Assembly (NCBI RefSeq): GCF_013402875.1
Contig: NZ_CP058579.1
Span: forward strand, 1,674,001-1,738,000
DNA from: Halorarum salinum
GTDB lineage: Archaea; Halobacteriota; Halobacteria; Halobacteriales; Haloferacaceae
Direction of reading: 5' to 3'
DNA length: 64,000 nt
Positions 51,990 to 61,143 of the stretch are shown piece by piece; position 1 is the first letter of the stretch, and each line of letters opens with the position of its first letter. The position numbers and the translations under genes are program-made. Under the pieces are notes generated by a model, which saw nothing but the letters and a program-made list of their open reading frames with translations, had not been told where the DNA came from and made no database searches.

Positions 51990-53114
51990 TTACTCGCCCC
52001 GTTCCAGGTCGTCCCGCCAGACGCCGACTTCCTCGTAGAAGTCCGCGGCGCCGGGGTGGACCGGCGGCAGCCCCTCGCCCTCGAGCGCGTTGACGAAGTA
52101 CTCGGGGTTCTCCCCGTACGGGAAGAACGCGGGCTGGCCCTCCTGGACGCTCTCGTACTCGTCGTGGGCCACCTGCAGCATCTCGTAGACGGCCTCGTTC
52201 GGGACGTCCGGCGAGACGTAGTACTGGAAGAGGATCTGGTACCCCTGGATCTGCCCGCCGACGTCCTGATTGAAGCCGTACGAGTCCTTCTCGTAGTAGG
52301 GCACGAGCGGCGACGACTCGAAGACGTTCTTGAAGCTGTCGGACACCTCGACGGTGTGCAGGTCCGCGCGGGCGTCGACCTCGGCGAACCAGGAGGGGAG
52401 GTTGACCTCGTTGGCGCCGTAGCCCAGGATGGCGTCGATCCGGCCCTCCTCGACCGCCCCGGCGACGTCGCTCGTGTCGATGTTGACGACGTTCTCGGTC
52501 AGCTGCTCCTTGAGCTCGGGGTCCTCGTCCATGACCTCCATGAACATCGCCCTGGTCCCCCAGCCTGGCTGGAGCAGGTAGACGTTCTTGCCCAGCATGT
52601 CGTCGGTGGTCTCGATGCCGGAGCCGTCGACGGCGACGAAGAAGTCGTCGCGGACGAAGTAGCTGAAGCACTGGTACGGCACCTCCATCTCCTCCTGGAA
52701 CGGGTCCTCCCCGTTCATCCCCTTTCGGACGATGTAGTTGGTGAGCCCGTACGCTTCGAGGTCGCCCTCGTCGTAGATCCGGATGCTCGGGGGGTCGCCG
52801 CCGGTGGTCTGGGTGTTCCATCGGACGCTGTCCGAGTGTTCGCGGAGGACGCGCTGGAAGGCCTGGGACGTCTGGAAGACGGTGGAGCCCTCGGTGGAGG
52901 AGCCGACGCGCATCTCGACGACGTCGTCGCCGTTGCCGCCGCCGTTCCCGCCGCCGTTCCCGTCGCCGTTGCCGCCGCCGTTCCCGTCGCCGTTGCCGCC
53001 GCCGTTCCCGTCACCGTTCCCGTCGCCCCCTCCCATACACCCGGCCATTCCGAGCACACCTAATCCAGCCGTTCCTTTTAGCATCCGCCGTCTCGTTCGA
53101 GATTCCTCTGGCAT
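51990..53114 (-). CDS. TAXI family TRAP transporter solute-binding lipoprotein
   Basis: A 374-residue binding protein with a Tat lipoprotein signal (RTRRRMLKGTAGLGVLGMAGC; LGMAGC-like lipobox), a Gly/Asn/Asp repeat linker (residues about 28-63) and the TAXI domain: MRVGSSTEGSTVFQTSQAF, IRIYDEGDLEAYGLTNYIV, KNVYLLQPGWGTRAMFMEV, ILGYGANEVNLPSWFA. It feeds the fused TRAP permease upstream of it on the same strand. TAXI ligands are usually small carboxylates or amino acids. TATA-like ATTTATTA (plus 53141-53148) supports ATG 53114. Confidence 0.92.
   Translation of the reverse strand: MPEESRTRRRMLKGTAGLGVLGMAGCMGGGDGNGDGNGGGNGDGNGGGNGDGNGGGNGGGNGDDVVEMRVGSSTEGSTVFQTSQAFQRVLREHSDSVRWNTQTTGGDPPSIRIYDEGDLEAYGLTNYIVRKGMNGEDPFQEEMEVPYQCFSYFVRDDFFVAVDGSGIETTDDMLGKNVYLLQPGWGTRAMFMEVMDEDPELKEQLTENVVNIDTSDVAGAVEEGRIDAILGYGANEVNLPSWFAEVDARADLHTVEVSDSFKNVFESSPLVPYYEKDSYGFNQDVGGQIQGYQILFQYYVSPDVPNEAVYEMLQVAHDEYESVQEGQPAFFPYGENPEYFVNALEGEGLPPVHPGAADFYEEVGVWRDDLERGE
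52925..53034 (-). repeat. In-frame tandem repeat coding the Gly/Asn/Asp linker
   Basis: Repeats of an 18-24-nt unit, coding GDGNGGGN-type octets, lie directly after the lipobox of the TAXI lipoprotein. They make a flexible spacer between the membrane anchor and the binding domain; slippage may vary the length. Confidence 0.8.
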
Positions 53115-53268
53115 TGCGTATGTCACCATAGTTTAGGCGCTAATAAATGTGGGGGGGATTGTCACGGGCAACCGTGATTAGTAGCCGGAAGGCCGCGGAT
53201 GCCGGCGGTTCAAGGGCGGGAGTCCCCGCTGCGGGCGGGGAAGACGCCGACGGAGGGCGGCGTGCCCG

Positions 53269-53511
53269 CTAGAACTCGAACAGCATGACGTCGAAGAGGA
53301 ACGCGACGCTCCAGTAGGCGAAGATCACCGTGAGTACGGCCGCGAACGTGACCTTGACGCCCCGTCTCACCACGTCGAGGTTGTCCGGCCTGATTCCACT
53401 CGCCGCGGTCCTGAGCGAATCGCTGAAGCTATCGAGCCTACCTGCCAGGTCCTCCGGCCCTTCGGCGTCGGTTCGATCCGGGGCGTCGGCATCGGCGCTG
53501 TCGGACGTCAT
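53269..53511 (-). CDS. Single-TM small protein in the TRAP locus
   Basis: An 80-residue protein: acidic N-terminus (MTSDSADADAPDRTDAEG), amphipathic SFSDSLRTAASGIRPDNLDV, and one C-terminal TM helix FAAVLTVIFAYWSVAFLFDVML. It lies between the fused permease and the TAXI lipoprotein on the same strand, so it could be an accessory subunit of this importer. No homologous family is known to me. Confidence 0.7.
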   Translation of the reverse strand: MTSDSADADAPDRTDAEGPEDLAGRLDSFSDSLRTAASGIRPDNLDVVRRGVKVTFAAVLTVIFAYWSVAFLFDVMLFEF

Positions 53512-53610
53512 GGGCCGTGGTAGAAGCTCACACGGCTTAAACGTTCGTTTCCTCCGGGGCGGGCGTTCCGGGGCGCGAAACGACGGGCGGGAAAGTCGGC
53601 CAGAGACGGC

Positions 53611-55614
53611 TCAGAACCGACGGAGGATCGACGTGTGGACGCTCGTGACGTCCGTGTCGTTGACCGTCAGGAACTGCCACCCCATCAGGACCACGACCAC
53701 GACGAACGTCCCCATCCGAATGAACTCGTTAGGCGATGCCATGATGACGATGCCGAGCACGGCGAACACGAAACTCAACGCGAGGTTGGCCGGTCGGCTC
53801 GTGAACGCCTTGCCGTAGTAGTTGAGCCCGTGGACGAGCGAGAAGGCGCCGAGCAGCAGCAGGGCCGAGGAGAGGAGTTTGTACGCGGTCAGCCCCTCGA
53901 CGATTATTTCCGGGTTGTAGATGAACGCGAACGGAAGCACGAACAGGGGGGCGGCGATCTTGATCGCCTCGATCGCGGACTTCCAGAAGTTCGACCCCGC
54001 GATCCCGGTCGTCACGACGACGGCGATGGCGATCGGCGGCGTGATCCCGGACAGGATCGCCGCGTAGAAGACGAAGTAGTGGACGGGAAGCCGGGCCAGC
54101 TCGAACCCCTCGATGAGCGACGGCGCGACGAGCAGCGCGACGATGGTGTAGGCCGCGACCGTCGGCATGCCGAGCCCGAGAATCATACAGATGAGCATCG
54201 CGAGCAGGAGCGCGATGATGAGCACCCCCCCGGAGAGTTCCATCAGCGCGAGCGCGAGCTTCCCGGGCACGCCGGTCGTGACGAGGACGTCCACGATCGC
54301 GTTGATCGCCGCGACGATGACGGCGATCGGCGCGAAGATGAGCGCACCGTACTTGAGCCCGCTCAGCGTCTGTTCGAACACGTCGAGGACGGACGTCTCG
54401 TTCCACCCGAGGAGCCGCTCGAACATGGGGAACGTGATCCCCGTCAGGAACATCGTGACGGACGTGTACAGCGCCGCCGACATCACCGTCCACTGTGCGA
54501 CGCCGAGCGTGTAGAGCAGGACCACGAAGGGGATCGCGAGTTTGACGGTCTCGGACAGGAACGCCGGACCCGACTTGCGTTCCCCCACGTCCGCGTCGTC
54601 CCCGATGGTGAGGCCGGTCTGGATGTCCTGGTTGATCGCGGCGTAGTGGACCGCGATGGCGACGGAGAGGTAGAAGACGAGCGCGGGCACGATCCCGGCG
54701 AGCACGACGTCGATGTACGTGATCCCCAGGATCGACGCCATGATGAACGCGGCCGCGCCCATGACCGGCGGCATGATCTGCCCGCCGGAGGACGCGACGG
54801 CCTCGACGCCCGCGGCCGTTTCCTTCTTCATGCCCGCGTCCTTCATCAGCGGGATGGTGACCGACCCGGTCATCGCGGCGTTCGCCACCTGGGCGCCGTT
54901 GATCGACCCGATGGCCAGGCTCGCGACGACCGCGGACTGTGCGATGCCCGACTCGACGAACTCGGACACCCTGAACGCGATCCGCATCACGTAATCGAAC
55001 GCGCCGTACCCGTTCAACAGCCCGGCGTACAGCAGGAACAGCGCGACCCAGGCGGCCACGATGCCGCTGATGGAGCCGAAGAAGCCGCTGAAGTCCATGA
55101 CGAACACGTTCAGGATCCGATCCATCGTCAGCCCGCCGTGTCCGATGATGCCGGGGAGGTGCGGCCCGAGCCAGGCGTACAGCCCGCCGCCGGCGATGAC
55201 GGCCAGGAACGCCATCCCGAACGCCCGGTAGATCAGGTAGAACATGGCCAGCGTGAACATGAGCGCGAGGACGTACTCGTGGTGGTACGACGTGCCGCGC
55301 CGCATGAACAGGAGCTCATCGAAGTTGAGGATCAGGTACGTCGTCGTCACGACGACGATGCCCAGCGTGACGGTGAGCAGGTAGGTGTCGACCACCTTAC
55401 GCTCCTCGATGGAGTCGACCATCTCGTTGAGCACGTACATCGAGAACGCGAGCCCGAACAGCCCGAGCGTGTACAGAATTCGTTCCCACTGTTGCGTGTA
55501 CGCGTAGTAGATCGCGACCCCCCAGAGTACGATCGAGAGCACCGTCAGTAGCTTGTCGATCGCTACCGCAGGCCCAAAACTAGTTCCCGATTCGTGTTCG
55601 GCCATGGAGTCCAT
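53611..55614 (-). CDS. TRAP transporter permease, fused small and large subunits
   Basis: A 667-residue TRAP permease with about 16-18 TM helices; the first four form the fused DctQ part, the rest the DctM part. The domain has GSINGAQVANAAMTGSVTIP, GVEAVASSGGQIMPPVMGAA and LGLGMPTVAAYTIVALLVAP. This TAXI-type fusion works with the TAXI lipoprotein. ATG 55614 or 55605 could start it; a TATA-like CATTTATCTC (plus 55629-55638) favours the first, giving a leaderless mRNA. Confidence 0.93.
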   Translation of the reverse strand: MDSMAEHESGTSFGPAVAIDKLLTVLSIVLWGVAIYYAYTQQWERILYTLGLFGLAFSMYVLNEMVDSIEERKVVDTYLLTVTLGIVVVTTTYLILNFDELLFMRRGTSYHHEYVLALMFTLAMFYLIYRAFGMAFLAVIAGGGLYAWLGPHLPGIIGHGGLTMDRILNVFVMDFSGFFGSISGIVAAWVALFLLYAGLLNGYGAFDYVMRIAFRVSEFVESGIAQSAVVASLAIGSINGAQVANAAMTGSVTIPLMKDAGMKKETAAGVEAVASSGGQIMPPVMGAAAFIMASILGITYIDVVLAGIVPALVFYLSVAIAVHYAAINQDIQTGLTIGDDADVGERKSGPAFLSETVKLAIPFVVLLYTLGVAQWTVMSAALYTSVTMFLTGITFPMFERLLGWNETSVLDVFEQTLSGLKYGALIFAPIAVIVAAINAIVDVLVTTGVPGKLALALMELSGGVLIIALLLAMLICMILGLGMPTVAAYTIVALLVAPSLIEGFELARLPVHYFVFYAAILSGITPPIAIAVVVTTGIAGSNFWKSAIEAIKIAAPLFVLPFAFIYNPEIIVEGLTAYKLLSSALLLLGAFSLVHGLNYYGKAFTSRPANLALSFVFAVLGIVIMASPNEFIRMGTFVVVVVLMGWQFLTVNDTDVTSVHTSILRRF

Positions 55615-55731
55615 ATGGATTATTCACCGAGATAAATGTTGTGTGGGAAACCGAATCGACGGCGCTCGGTTTTCCGGCGCCCGGACGCCCTCCGAGAAAC
55701 GGTTATGCACGGGGGTTCCGAACGGACCCGC

Positions 55732-56727
55732 ATGGTCGAGACGAACGGCGGGGCCGACGCCGACCCGGTCCGACGGGTCGCGGTCGTCGGCGCCGGCACG
55801 ATGGGGCACGGGATCGCCGTCGCGTTCGCGGCCGGCGGCCGAACGGTGCGACTGTTCGACGCCGACGAGGCGGCGCTCGACGGGGCACGGTCCGCAGTCA
55901 AGAACGCGGTCTCGACGCTCGTCGGGCACGACGCCGCCGAAGCCGACGCGGCCGAGTCCGTGCTGGACGCGATCGAGTACGAGCCGTCGCTCCCCGACGC
56001 GGTCGCCGACGCCGACCTCGTCGTCGAGGCGGTGCCGGAGGACCTCGCGATCAAGACGGAGACGTTCCGGCGGGTCGAACGGGCCGCCCCGGCCGACGCC
56101 GTGCTGGCGTCGAACACCTCATCGCTGTCGATCACCGAGCTCGGCGACGCGGTCGACGACCCGCGTCGGCTGCTCGGGACGCACTGGTTCCACCCGCCCC
56201 ACATCGTGCCCGTCGTCGAGGTCGTGAAGGGCGAGGGGACGGCCGACGGGCCCGTCCGCGTCGTGCGGGAGGCGCTGGAGGCGATCGGCAAATCGCCCGT
56301 CGTCCTCGAGAAGGAGGTGCCGGGGTTCATCGGGAACCGGATCCAGTCCGCGATGGCCCACGAGGCGTGGTCGCTCCTGCGGGAGGGCGTCGCGAGCGCG
56401 GAGGACATCGACACGGCGGTCAAGGGGACGTTCGGGTTCCGCCTGCCCGCGCTCGGCGTGTTCGAGAAGGGCGACCACTCCGGGCTCGACGTTCACGCCA
56501 AGGTGCTCTCGGGGCTCCTCGACGAGATCGATCGCGGGACGACCCCCGCCGAGTCGCTGACGCGGCTGGTCGAGGAGGGGCGCTACGGCGCCAAGACGGG
56601 GGCGGGCGTCTACGACTGGAGCGACGTCGACGTGGAGGCGGCGACCGACGAGCGGGACCGTCAGCTACTCTCGCTGCTCGAGGTCTACCGCCAGCGGGAA
56701 CGGAAGGCGCCCCCGCTGGAGGAGTAG
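55732..56727 (+). CDS. 3-hydroxyacyl-CoA dehydrogenase family protein
   Basis: A 331-residue NAD-dependent dehydrogenase. Rossmann GAGTMGHGIAVAFAAGG at residues 21-37, VEAVPEDLAIKTETF, SNTSSLSI, the catalytic His-Glu dyad in HWFHPPHIVPVVEVVKGEGT, and NRIQSAMAHEAWSLLREG for dimerisation. Single-domain members include L-3-hydroxyacyl-CoA, carnitine and L-gulonate 3-dehydrogenases, so a free hydroxyacid may be the substrate here. A TATA-like GGTTATGC (55700-55707) sets ATG 55732; the upstream codon at 55705 lies inside it. Confidence 0.9.
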   Translation: MVETNGGADADPVRRVAVVGAGTMGHGIAVAFAAGGRTVRLFDADEAALDGARSAVKNAVSTLVGHDAAEADAAESVLDAIEYEPSLPDAVADADLVVEAVPEDLAIKTETFRRVERAAPADAVLASNTSSLSITELGDAVDDPRRLLGTHWFHPPHIVPVVEVVKGEGTADGPVRVVREALEAIGKSPVVLEKEVPGFIGNRIQSAMAHEAWSLLREGVASAEDIDTAVKGTFGFRLPALGVFEKGDHSGLDVHAKVLSGLLDEIDRGTTPAESLTRLVEEGRYGAKTGAGVYDWSDVDVEAATDERDRQLLSLLEVYRQRERKAPPLEE

Positions 56728-56745
56728 CCGCCCGACGGGGCCGTG

Positions 56746-57525
56746 TCAGTACGTGACCTTCCCGGCGGTCACGTTCACGCTCTGGCCGGTGATACGGTCC
56801 GCGGCGGTCGAACAGAGGAACGCCACCGTCCCGGCGACGTCCTCCGGCTCGACGAACTCCTCGCGCGGGCTGCGGGCCGCCTTCTCCGCCTCGACCTCCT
56901 CGAACGACCGGTCGGTGGCGGCCGCCTGCCGCTCGATCACCCGGTCGATCCGCGGGCCGGCGACCGAGCCCGGACAGATCGCGTTCGCGTTGACGTCGTG
57001 TGGCCCCCCTTCGACGGCCAGCGTCCGCGTGAGTCCGAACAGGCCGCTCTTCGAGGCCGTGTACGGCGCGCGGTACGGGACGGGCCGTTTGCCCGACGCC
57101 GAGGAGACGTTGACGATCCGCCCGTACCCCTGCTCCTTCATCGGGCCCATCAGCTCCCGACAGAGCAGGAACGGGCCGCGGAGGTTCACCGCCATCGTCG
57201 AGTCCCACTCCTCGGGGGTGACGTCCTCGACGGGGTCGGTGGGGCCGGCGATGCCCGCGTTGTTGACGAGCACGTCGATCGATCCGACCCGAGCGGTCGC
57301 CTCGGCCACCCCGTCCGCGACGTCCTCCCGATCCGTCACGTCCATGCGGACACACGTCGCCTCGCCTCCCCGCCGTTCGATATCGCGTTTCGTCTCGGCC
57401 GTGTCCTCGTCGTCGATGTCCGCGACGACGACGGCGAGTCCCCGGTCCGCCAGTTCCCTACAGATCGCCTCGCCGATGCCACGCCCGCCGCCCGTGACGA
57501 GCGCCGTCTCCCCGTGTAGTTCCAT
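56746..57525 (-). CDS. SDR family oxidoreductase (classical)
   Basis: A 259-residue classical short-chain dehydrogenase: TGGGRGIGEAICRELA cofactor loop, acidic ADIDDEDTAE after strand 2 (NAD preference), NNAGIAGPTDPV, and active-site S-Y-K in SSASGKRPVPYRAPYTASK. The start at 57525, with TATA-like ACTATATC about 30 nt upstream, trims a 25-residue basic extension. It may reduce or oxidise a sugar-acid or hydroxy acid. Confidence 0.92.
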   Translation of the reverse strand: MELHGETALVTGGGRGIGEAICRELADRGLAVVVADIDDEDTAETKRDIERRGGEATCVRMDVTDREDVADGVAEATARVGSIDVLVNNAGIAGPTDPVEDVTPEEWDSTMAVNLRGPFLLCRELMGPMKEQGYGRIVNVSSASGKRPVPYRAPYTASKSGLFGLTRTLAVEGGPHDVNANAICPGSVAGPRIDRVIERQAAATDRSFEEVEAEKAARSPREEFVEPEDVAGTVAFLCSTAADRITGQSVNVTAGKVTY

Positions 57526-57688
57526 GCCCGAACTCTGCCGGCGGACGTGATATAGTTGTTTGGCCCGGGCCGTTCGACGGACCCGCGGCGGCGAGGTCAC
57601 CCGTCGGAACGGCGGTCAGTCCGTGCCGCGGCACTGTGACCTGTTATCACGCTACAATATATATGCCGCCGGGAGGAACACTCCGCCC

Positions 57689-58480
57689 ATGGATCTAGAG
57701 ATCCAGGGTAACGCGGCAGTGGTAACGGCATCGAGCAGCGGGCTCGGCAAGGCATCGGCGATGGCGCTGGCGGAGGAGGGGGCGAACGTCGTCATCAACG
57801 GGCGGGACGAGGAACGGCTCGACCGGGCGGTTTCGGACGTCGACGCGGCCGGCTCCGGGACCGTGGTCGGCCAGCGGGGGGACATCACGGACGAGGACGA
57901 CGTCTCCGCGCTGGTCGACCGCGCGCTCGACGAGTTCGGCGGCATCGACCACCTCGTCACGTCCGCCGGCGGCCCTCCGAGCGGCTCGTTCATGGACACG
58001 ACCGACGAGGACTGGAACGACGCCCACGAGCTGCTCCTCATGAGCGTCGTCCGACTCATCCGCGAGAGCGCGGAGCCGCTTCGGGCGGACGGCGGCGGGA
58101 CCATCGTCAACATCACCTCCCGCAGCGTCAAGGAGGCGATCGATCCCATCGTCCTATCGAACTCGGTCAGGATGGGGGTCGTCGGCCTCGAGAAGACGCT
58201 CTCGCGGGAGTTCGCCCCCGAGGTGCGTGCGAACGCCGTCCTCCCGGGCCCCCACGAGACCTCGCGCGTCGAGAACCTCGTCGAGGACGCAGTCGGGCGG
58301 GGCGAGTACGACTCCTACGAGGAGGGGATCGCCGACCGCGCCGAGAGCATCCCGGTCGGCCAGCTCGGCGACCCGACGGGGCTCGGCAGGACCGTCGCGT
58401 TCCTCAGCGCGCCGAGCTCGGCGTTCATCAACGGGACGACCGTGACGGTCGACGGCGGGCTCGGCCGGGCGACGCTGTGA
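57689..58480 (+). CDS. Atypical SDR (BKR-like), catalytic Tyr/Lys missing
   Basis: A 263-residue SDR-fold protein. Its cofactor loop is TASSSGLGKASAMALAEEG rather than the usual TGxxxGIG, and in place of Y-3x-K it reads ITSRSVKEAIDPIVLSNSVR. This matches a subgroup of SDR-like proteins that lacks the standard tetrad. DLLVTSAGGPPSGSFM-type start of strand 4 is present. A TATA-like AATATATATG (57656-57665) gives a leaderless start at 57689. Function unknown. Confidence 0.85.
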   Translation: MDLEIQGNAAVVTASSSGLGKASAMALAEEGANVVINGRDEERLDRAVSDVDAAGSGTVVGQRGDITDEDDVSALVDRALDEFGGIDHLVTSAGGPPSGSFMDTTDEDWNDAHELLLMSVVRLIRESAEPLRADGGGTIVNITSRSVKEAIDPIVLSNSVRMGVVGLEKTLSREFAPEVRANAVLPGPHETSRVENLVEDAVGRGEYDSYEEGIADRAESIPVGQLGDPTGLGRTVAFLSAPSSAFINGTTVTVDGGLGRATL

Positions 58481-58549
58481 CCGCCGGTTGACCGACCGCG
58501 TCGACCCCGAGCGGCACCTCTTTAATGGGCGCACGCATCGTCTCCGTTC

Positions 58550-59494
58550 ATGCCGACCGTCATCGTACGCCACGATCTGCCAATCGCGGACGCGCTCGCC
58601 GACCGGCGCGAGGACCTGACCGTGCAATCCGCCGGGACGACCGACGAGGCGAGGGAGCTCCTGGCCGACGCCGACGCGCTCGTCATCAACCCGTCGAGCT
58701 GGACGGACGAGCTCCTCGAGCCCCTCCGGGAGGGTGACTGGGTCCAGGCGACGAGCACCGGCTACTCGGCGTTCCCCGTCGAGGAGTTCGAGGCGGGGGG
58801 CGTCACCTTCACCAACGCCACCGGGAACTACGGGGCGCCCGTCGCCGACCACGTTTTCGCGCTCGCGCTCGGACTCTCCCGGGGCGTCGCCTCCTTCGCC
58901 CGCAGCCAGGGCCGCGGGGAGTGGGATCGCTCCGAGGGGAGCCGGCTGTTCGACCTCGAGGGTCGGACGATGACCGTCGTCGGGATGGGGGACATCGGGG
59001 AGAACGTCGCCAGGCGGGCGCTGGGATTCGGCATGGAGGTGTACGGCACGAAGGGAACCCCCGACGAGTACGACGGCCGTCTCCCGTCCGAGCGCGTGCT
59101 CGCCCCGGATGAACTCGACGCGGTCGTCGACCGGACCGACCTGCTGGCGCTCACCGTCCCGCTCACCGAGGCGACCCGCCACCTCGTCGACCGCGAGACG
59201 TTCGCGGCGCTGCCCGACCGGGCGCTGCTGGTCAACGTGGCGCGCGGCCCCGTCGTCGACCAGGAGGCGCTGATCGACGCGCTCGAGTCGGGCGAGATAG
59301 CGGGCGCGGGCCTGGACGTGTTCGACCCGGAGCCGCTTCCGACTTCGTCCCCGCTCTGGGGGATGGAGAACGTGATCGTCACCCCCCACGTCGGCGGCCG
59401 CTCGCGGGACTTCGTCGACCGGTTCGTCGACCTCTTCCTCCACAACTACGACCGCCGGCGGACCGACGACCCGCTCAGGAACCGGATCGCCTAG
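58550..59494 (+). CDS. D-2-hydroxyacid dehydrogenase
   Basis: A 314-residue NAD-dependent dehydrogenase of the D-isomer-specific family. Rossmann GMGDIGENVARRALGFGM at about residues 145-162, substrate Arg in LVNVARGPVVDQEALIDALE, Glu in FDPEPLPTSSPLW, catalytic His in NVIVTPHVGGRSRD. It interconverts a 2-oxo acid and D-2-hydroxyacid, for example glyoxylate, hydroxypyruvate or tartronate semialdehyde products. TATA-like CTTTAATG (58519-58526) supports the ATG. Confidence 0.92.
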   Translation: MPTVIVRHDLPIADALADRREDLTVQSAGTTDEARELLADADALVINPSSWTDELLEPLREGDWVQATSTGYSAFPVEEFEAGGVTFTNATGNYGAPVADHVFALALGLSRGVASFARSQGRGEWDRSEGSRLFDLEGRTMTVVGMGDIGENVARRALGFGMEVYGTKGTPDEYDGRLPSERVLAPDELDAVVDRTDLLALTVPLTEATRHLVDRETFAALPDRALLVNVARGPVVDQEALIDALESGEIAGAGLDVFDPEPLPTSSPLWGMENVIVTPHVGGRSRDFVDRFVDLFLHNYDRRRTDDPLRNRIA

Positions 59495-59583
59495 GGGGTC
59501 GGACCCCGGATCGACGAGTGCCGTCGTGAACCGGGTTCGGACGACGGCACGGCCCGAATGGCGGGGACGCGGCGGCCGAGCGG

Positions 59584-60924
59584 CTACTCGGGGGGGACGG
59601 GCGAGGGCGCAGCCAGGTCGCCGTCCTCGAACTCGACGGGCTCCGGTTCGGCGACGACGCGGAGGTCGTCGCGCTCGCGCGCCTCCTCGACGAGCGCTTC
59701 CGAGGCGTAGAGCCGCTCGAGGTGCATCGTGTCGGTCGCGCGGAGCATCCTGAGCTCCCCCGGTTCGCGGACGCCGACCGTCGAGATGCAGGCGACGATG
59801 CCGGCCCGGTCCGTCTCGACGGTCGCGGGAATGCGGGCGTTCTCGACGCTCCCGGCGGTCACCGTGTTGACGACCGTCTTCTCCACGTCGAGCGCCGACA
59901 GCAGGTCGCGGTGGATGAAGTCCGCCTGCCCCACGCCGGTCGCGTTGCCGTGGGAGGCGTCCGTGAGCGACCGGGTGTAGATCCGGCGGACGAACGGCGT
60001 CTCGGGCGAGGGTTCGTTGAACGGGAGGATGCGCCCGGTCACGTTCGTGTCCATCCCGGAGCCGCTCACCTCCTTGCCCTGCCGGTCGAAGACGACGACG
60101 TCGAGGTCGTCGAACGGGAGCTGGGGCATCATGTCGTAGGCGGCCTCGAGCAGCTGGGCCTCGCGATCCAGGAACCCGGACGGGGGGACGCCCTCGAGGA
60201 GGGTGGTGTCGTCCCGCTGGTTCTCGACGATCGCGATCCCGCCCGCGACGGGCAGCTCCGCGAGGAGGCGCTCGGTGATCTCGGGGATCATGTTCCGGAA
60301 GCTCCAGTCGAGCGCCCACTCGTGGGCCGTCTTCGCGCCGCGCTGCTTCCCCATCCCGATGACCAGCATCTTCGAGAGGCCGCTCTCGACGTCGCCCTCG
60401 AACATGGTGTGGGGTTTGATCCGGTTGATCGGCACGATCGCGTCGGCCTCGTGGGCGTTCGCATCGACGAACACCGGCACGTCGCGGTCCGGCGTGCGGC
60501 CGATCTCGACGACGTCCATCGTCGCCCGGATCTCGCAGTCCACGGCCGCCTCGGTGACGCCGAGCGCCTCGAGCACCTCCCGCTGTCCCGCCGGGGTGGC
60601 CCCGCCGTGGCTCCCCATGGCCGGGAAGAGGAACGGCTCGTAGCCGGCCTCGCGCACGCCCGCGACGGTCCCGCGGACGATCGCCGGGAGGTTCGCGAGC
60701 CCCCGGCTCCCCACGCCGATCGCGACCGTGCCGCCCTCGGGCACGTCGCCGAACGCGAGGTCGTCCACCGCCTCGCTCGCGGCCGACTCGATCCGCCCCT
60801 CGGGGATGGGCGCGGTGTCCCACACCTGCTCGATGACTCCCATGTCCGGGACCGCTCTGTCGCCACAGACGTTCCTGATCGTCTCCTCGGTGACGATTCG
60901 ACGCTCGTCGTGCTGGGCTGCCAT
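59584..60924 (-). CDS. Lactate racemase domain (LarA/DUF2088) protein
   Basis: A 446-residue LarA-like protein: AIGVGSRGLANLPAIVRG, PAMGSHGGATPAGQREVL, RIKPHTMFEGDVESGLSKML and IGMGKQRGAKTAHEWALD, with His and Lys residues in positions suggestive of the nickel-pincer cofactor site. LarA itself racemises lactate; other members act on different 2-hydroxyacids. No larB, larC or larE maturation genes are in the window. TATA-like CTTTATGA upstream of the ATG supports the start at 60924. Confidence 0.85.
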   Translation of the reverse strand: MAAQHDERRIVTEETIRNVCGDRAVPDMGVIEQVWDTAPIPEGRIESAASEAVDDLAFGDVPEGGTVAIGVGSRGLANLPAIVRGTVAGVREAGYEPFLFPAMGSHGGATPAGQREVLEALGVTEAAVDCEIRATMDVVEIGRTPDRDVPVFVDANAHEADAIVPINRIKPHTMFEGDVESGLSKMLVIGMGKQRGAKTAHEWALDWSFRNMIPEITERLLAELPVAGGIAIVENQRDDTTLLEGVPPSGFLDREAQLLEAAYDMMPQLPFDDLDVVVFDRQGKEVSGSGMDTNVTGRILPFNEPSPETPFVRRIYTRSLTDASHGNATGVGQADFIHRDLLSALDVEKTVVNTVTAGSVENARIPATVETDRAGIVACISTVGVREPGELRMLRATDTMHLERLYASEALVEEARERDDLRVVAEPEPVEFEDGDLAAPSPVPPE

Positions 60925-61143
60925 ACGTTCACACGACCGCAGTCGGTCATAAAGGTACCCTCGCGTCGCGCCGGGGGCGACTGGAGACCGGCACGTCCCG
61001 GTCCGTGGGCGGGCCCGTCGCGGCCCCGCCGCTGGGCGCGCCCGCCGCGTCCCGACTCGCCGTCGCACGTATCCTGAAGTGGCTGCGGGACGGGTTCCGA
61101 ACGTCCGTCGAGTTCGGTCCCGAACCGACCGACGCCAGCCAAC

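Noticed and set aside
52925-53034. CRISPR-like short repeats
   Set aside because: They are in-frame, without spacers, and code a Gly/Asn linker in the TAXI lipoprotein.
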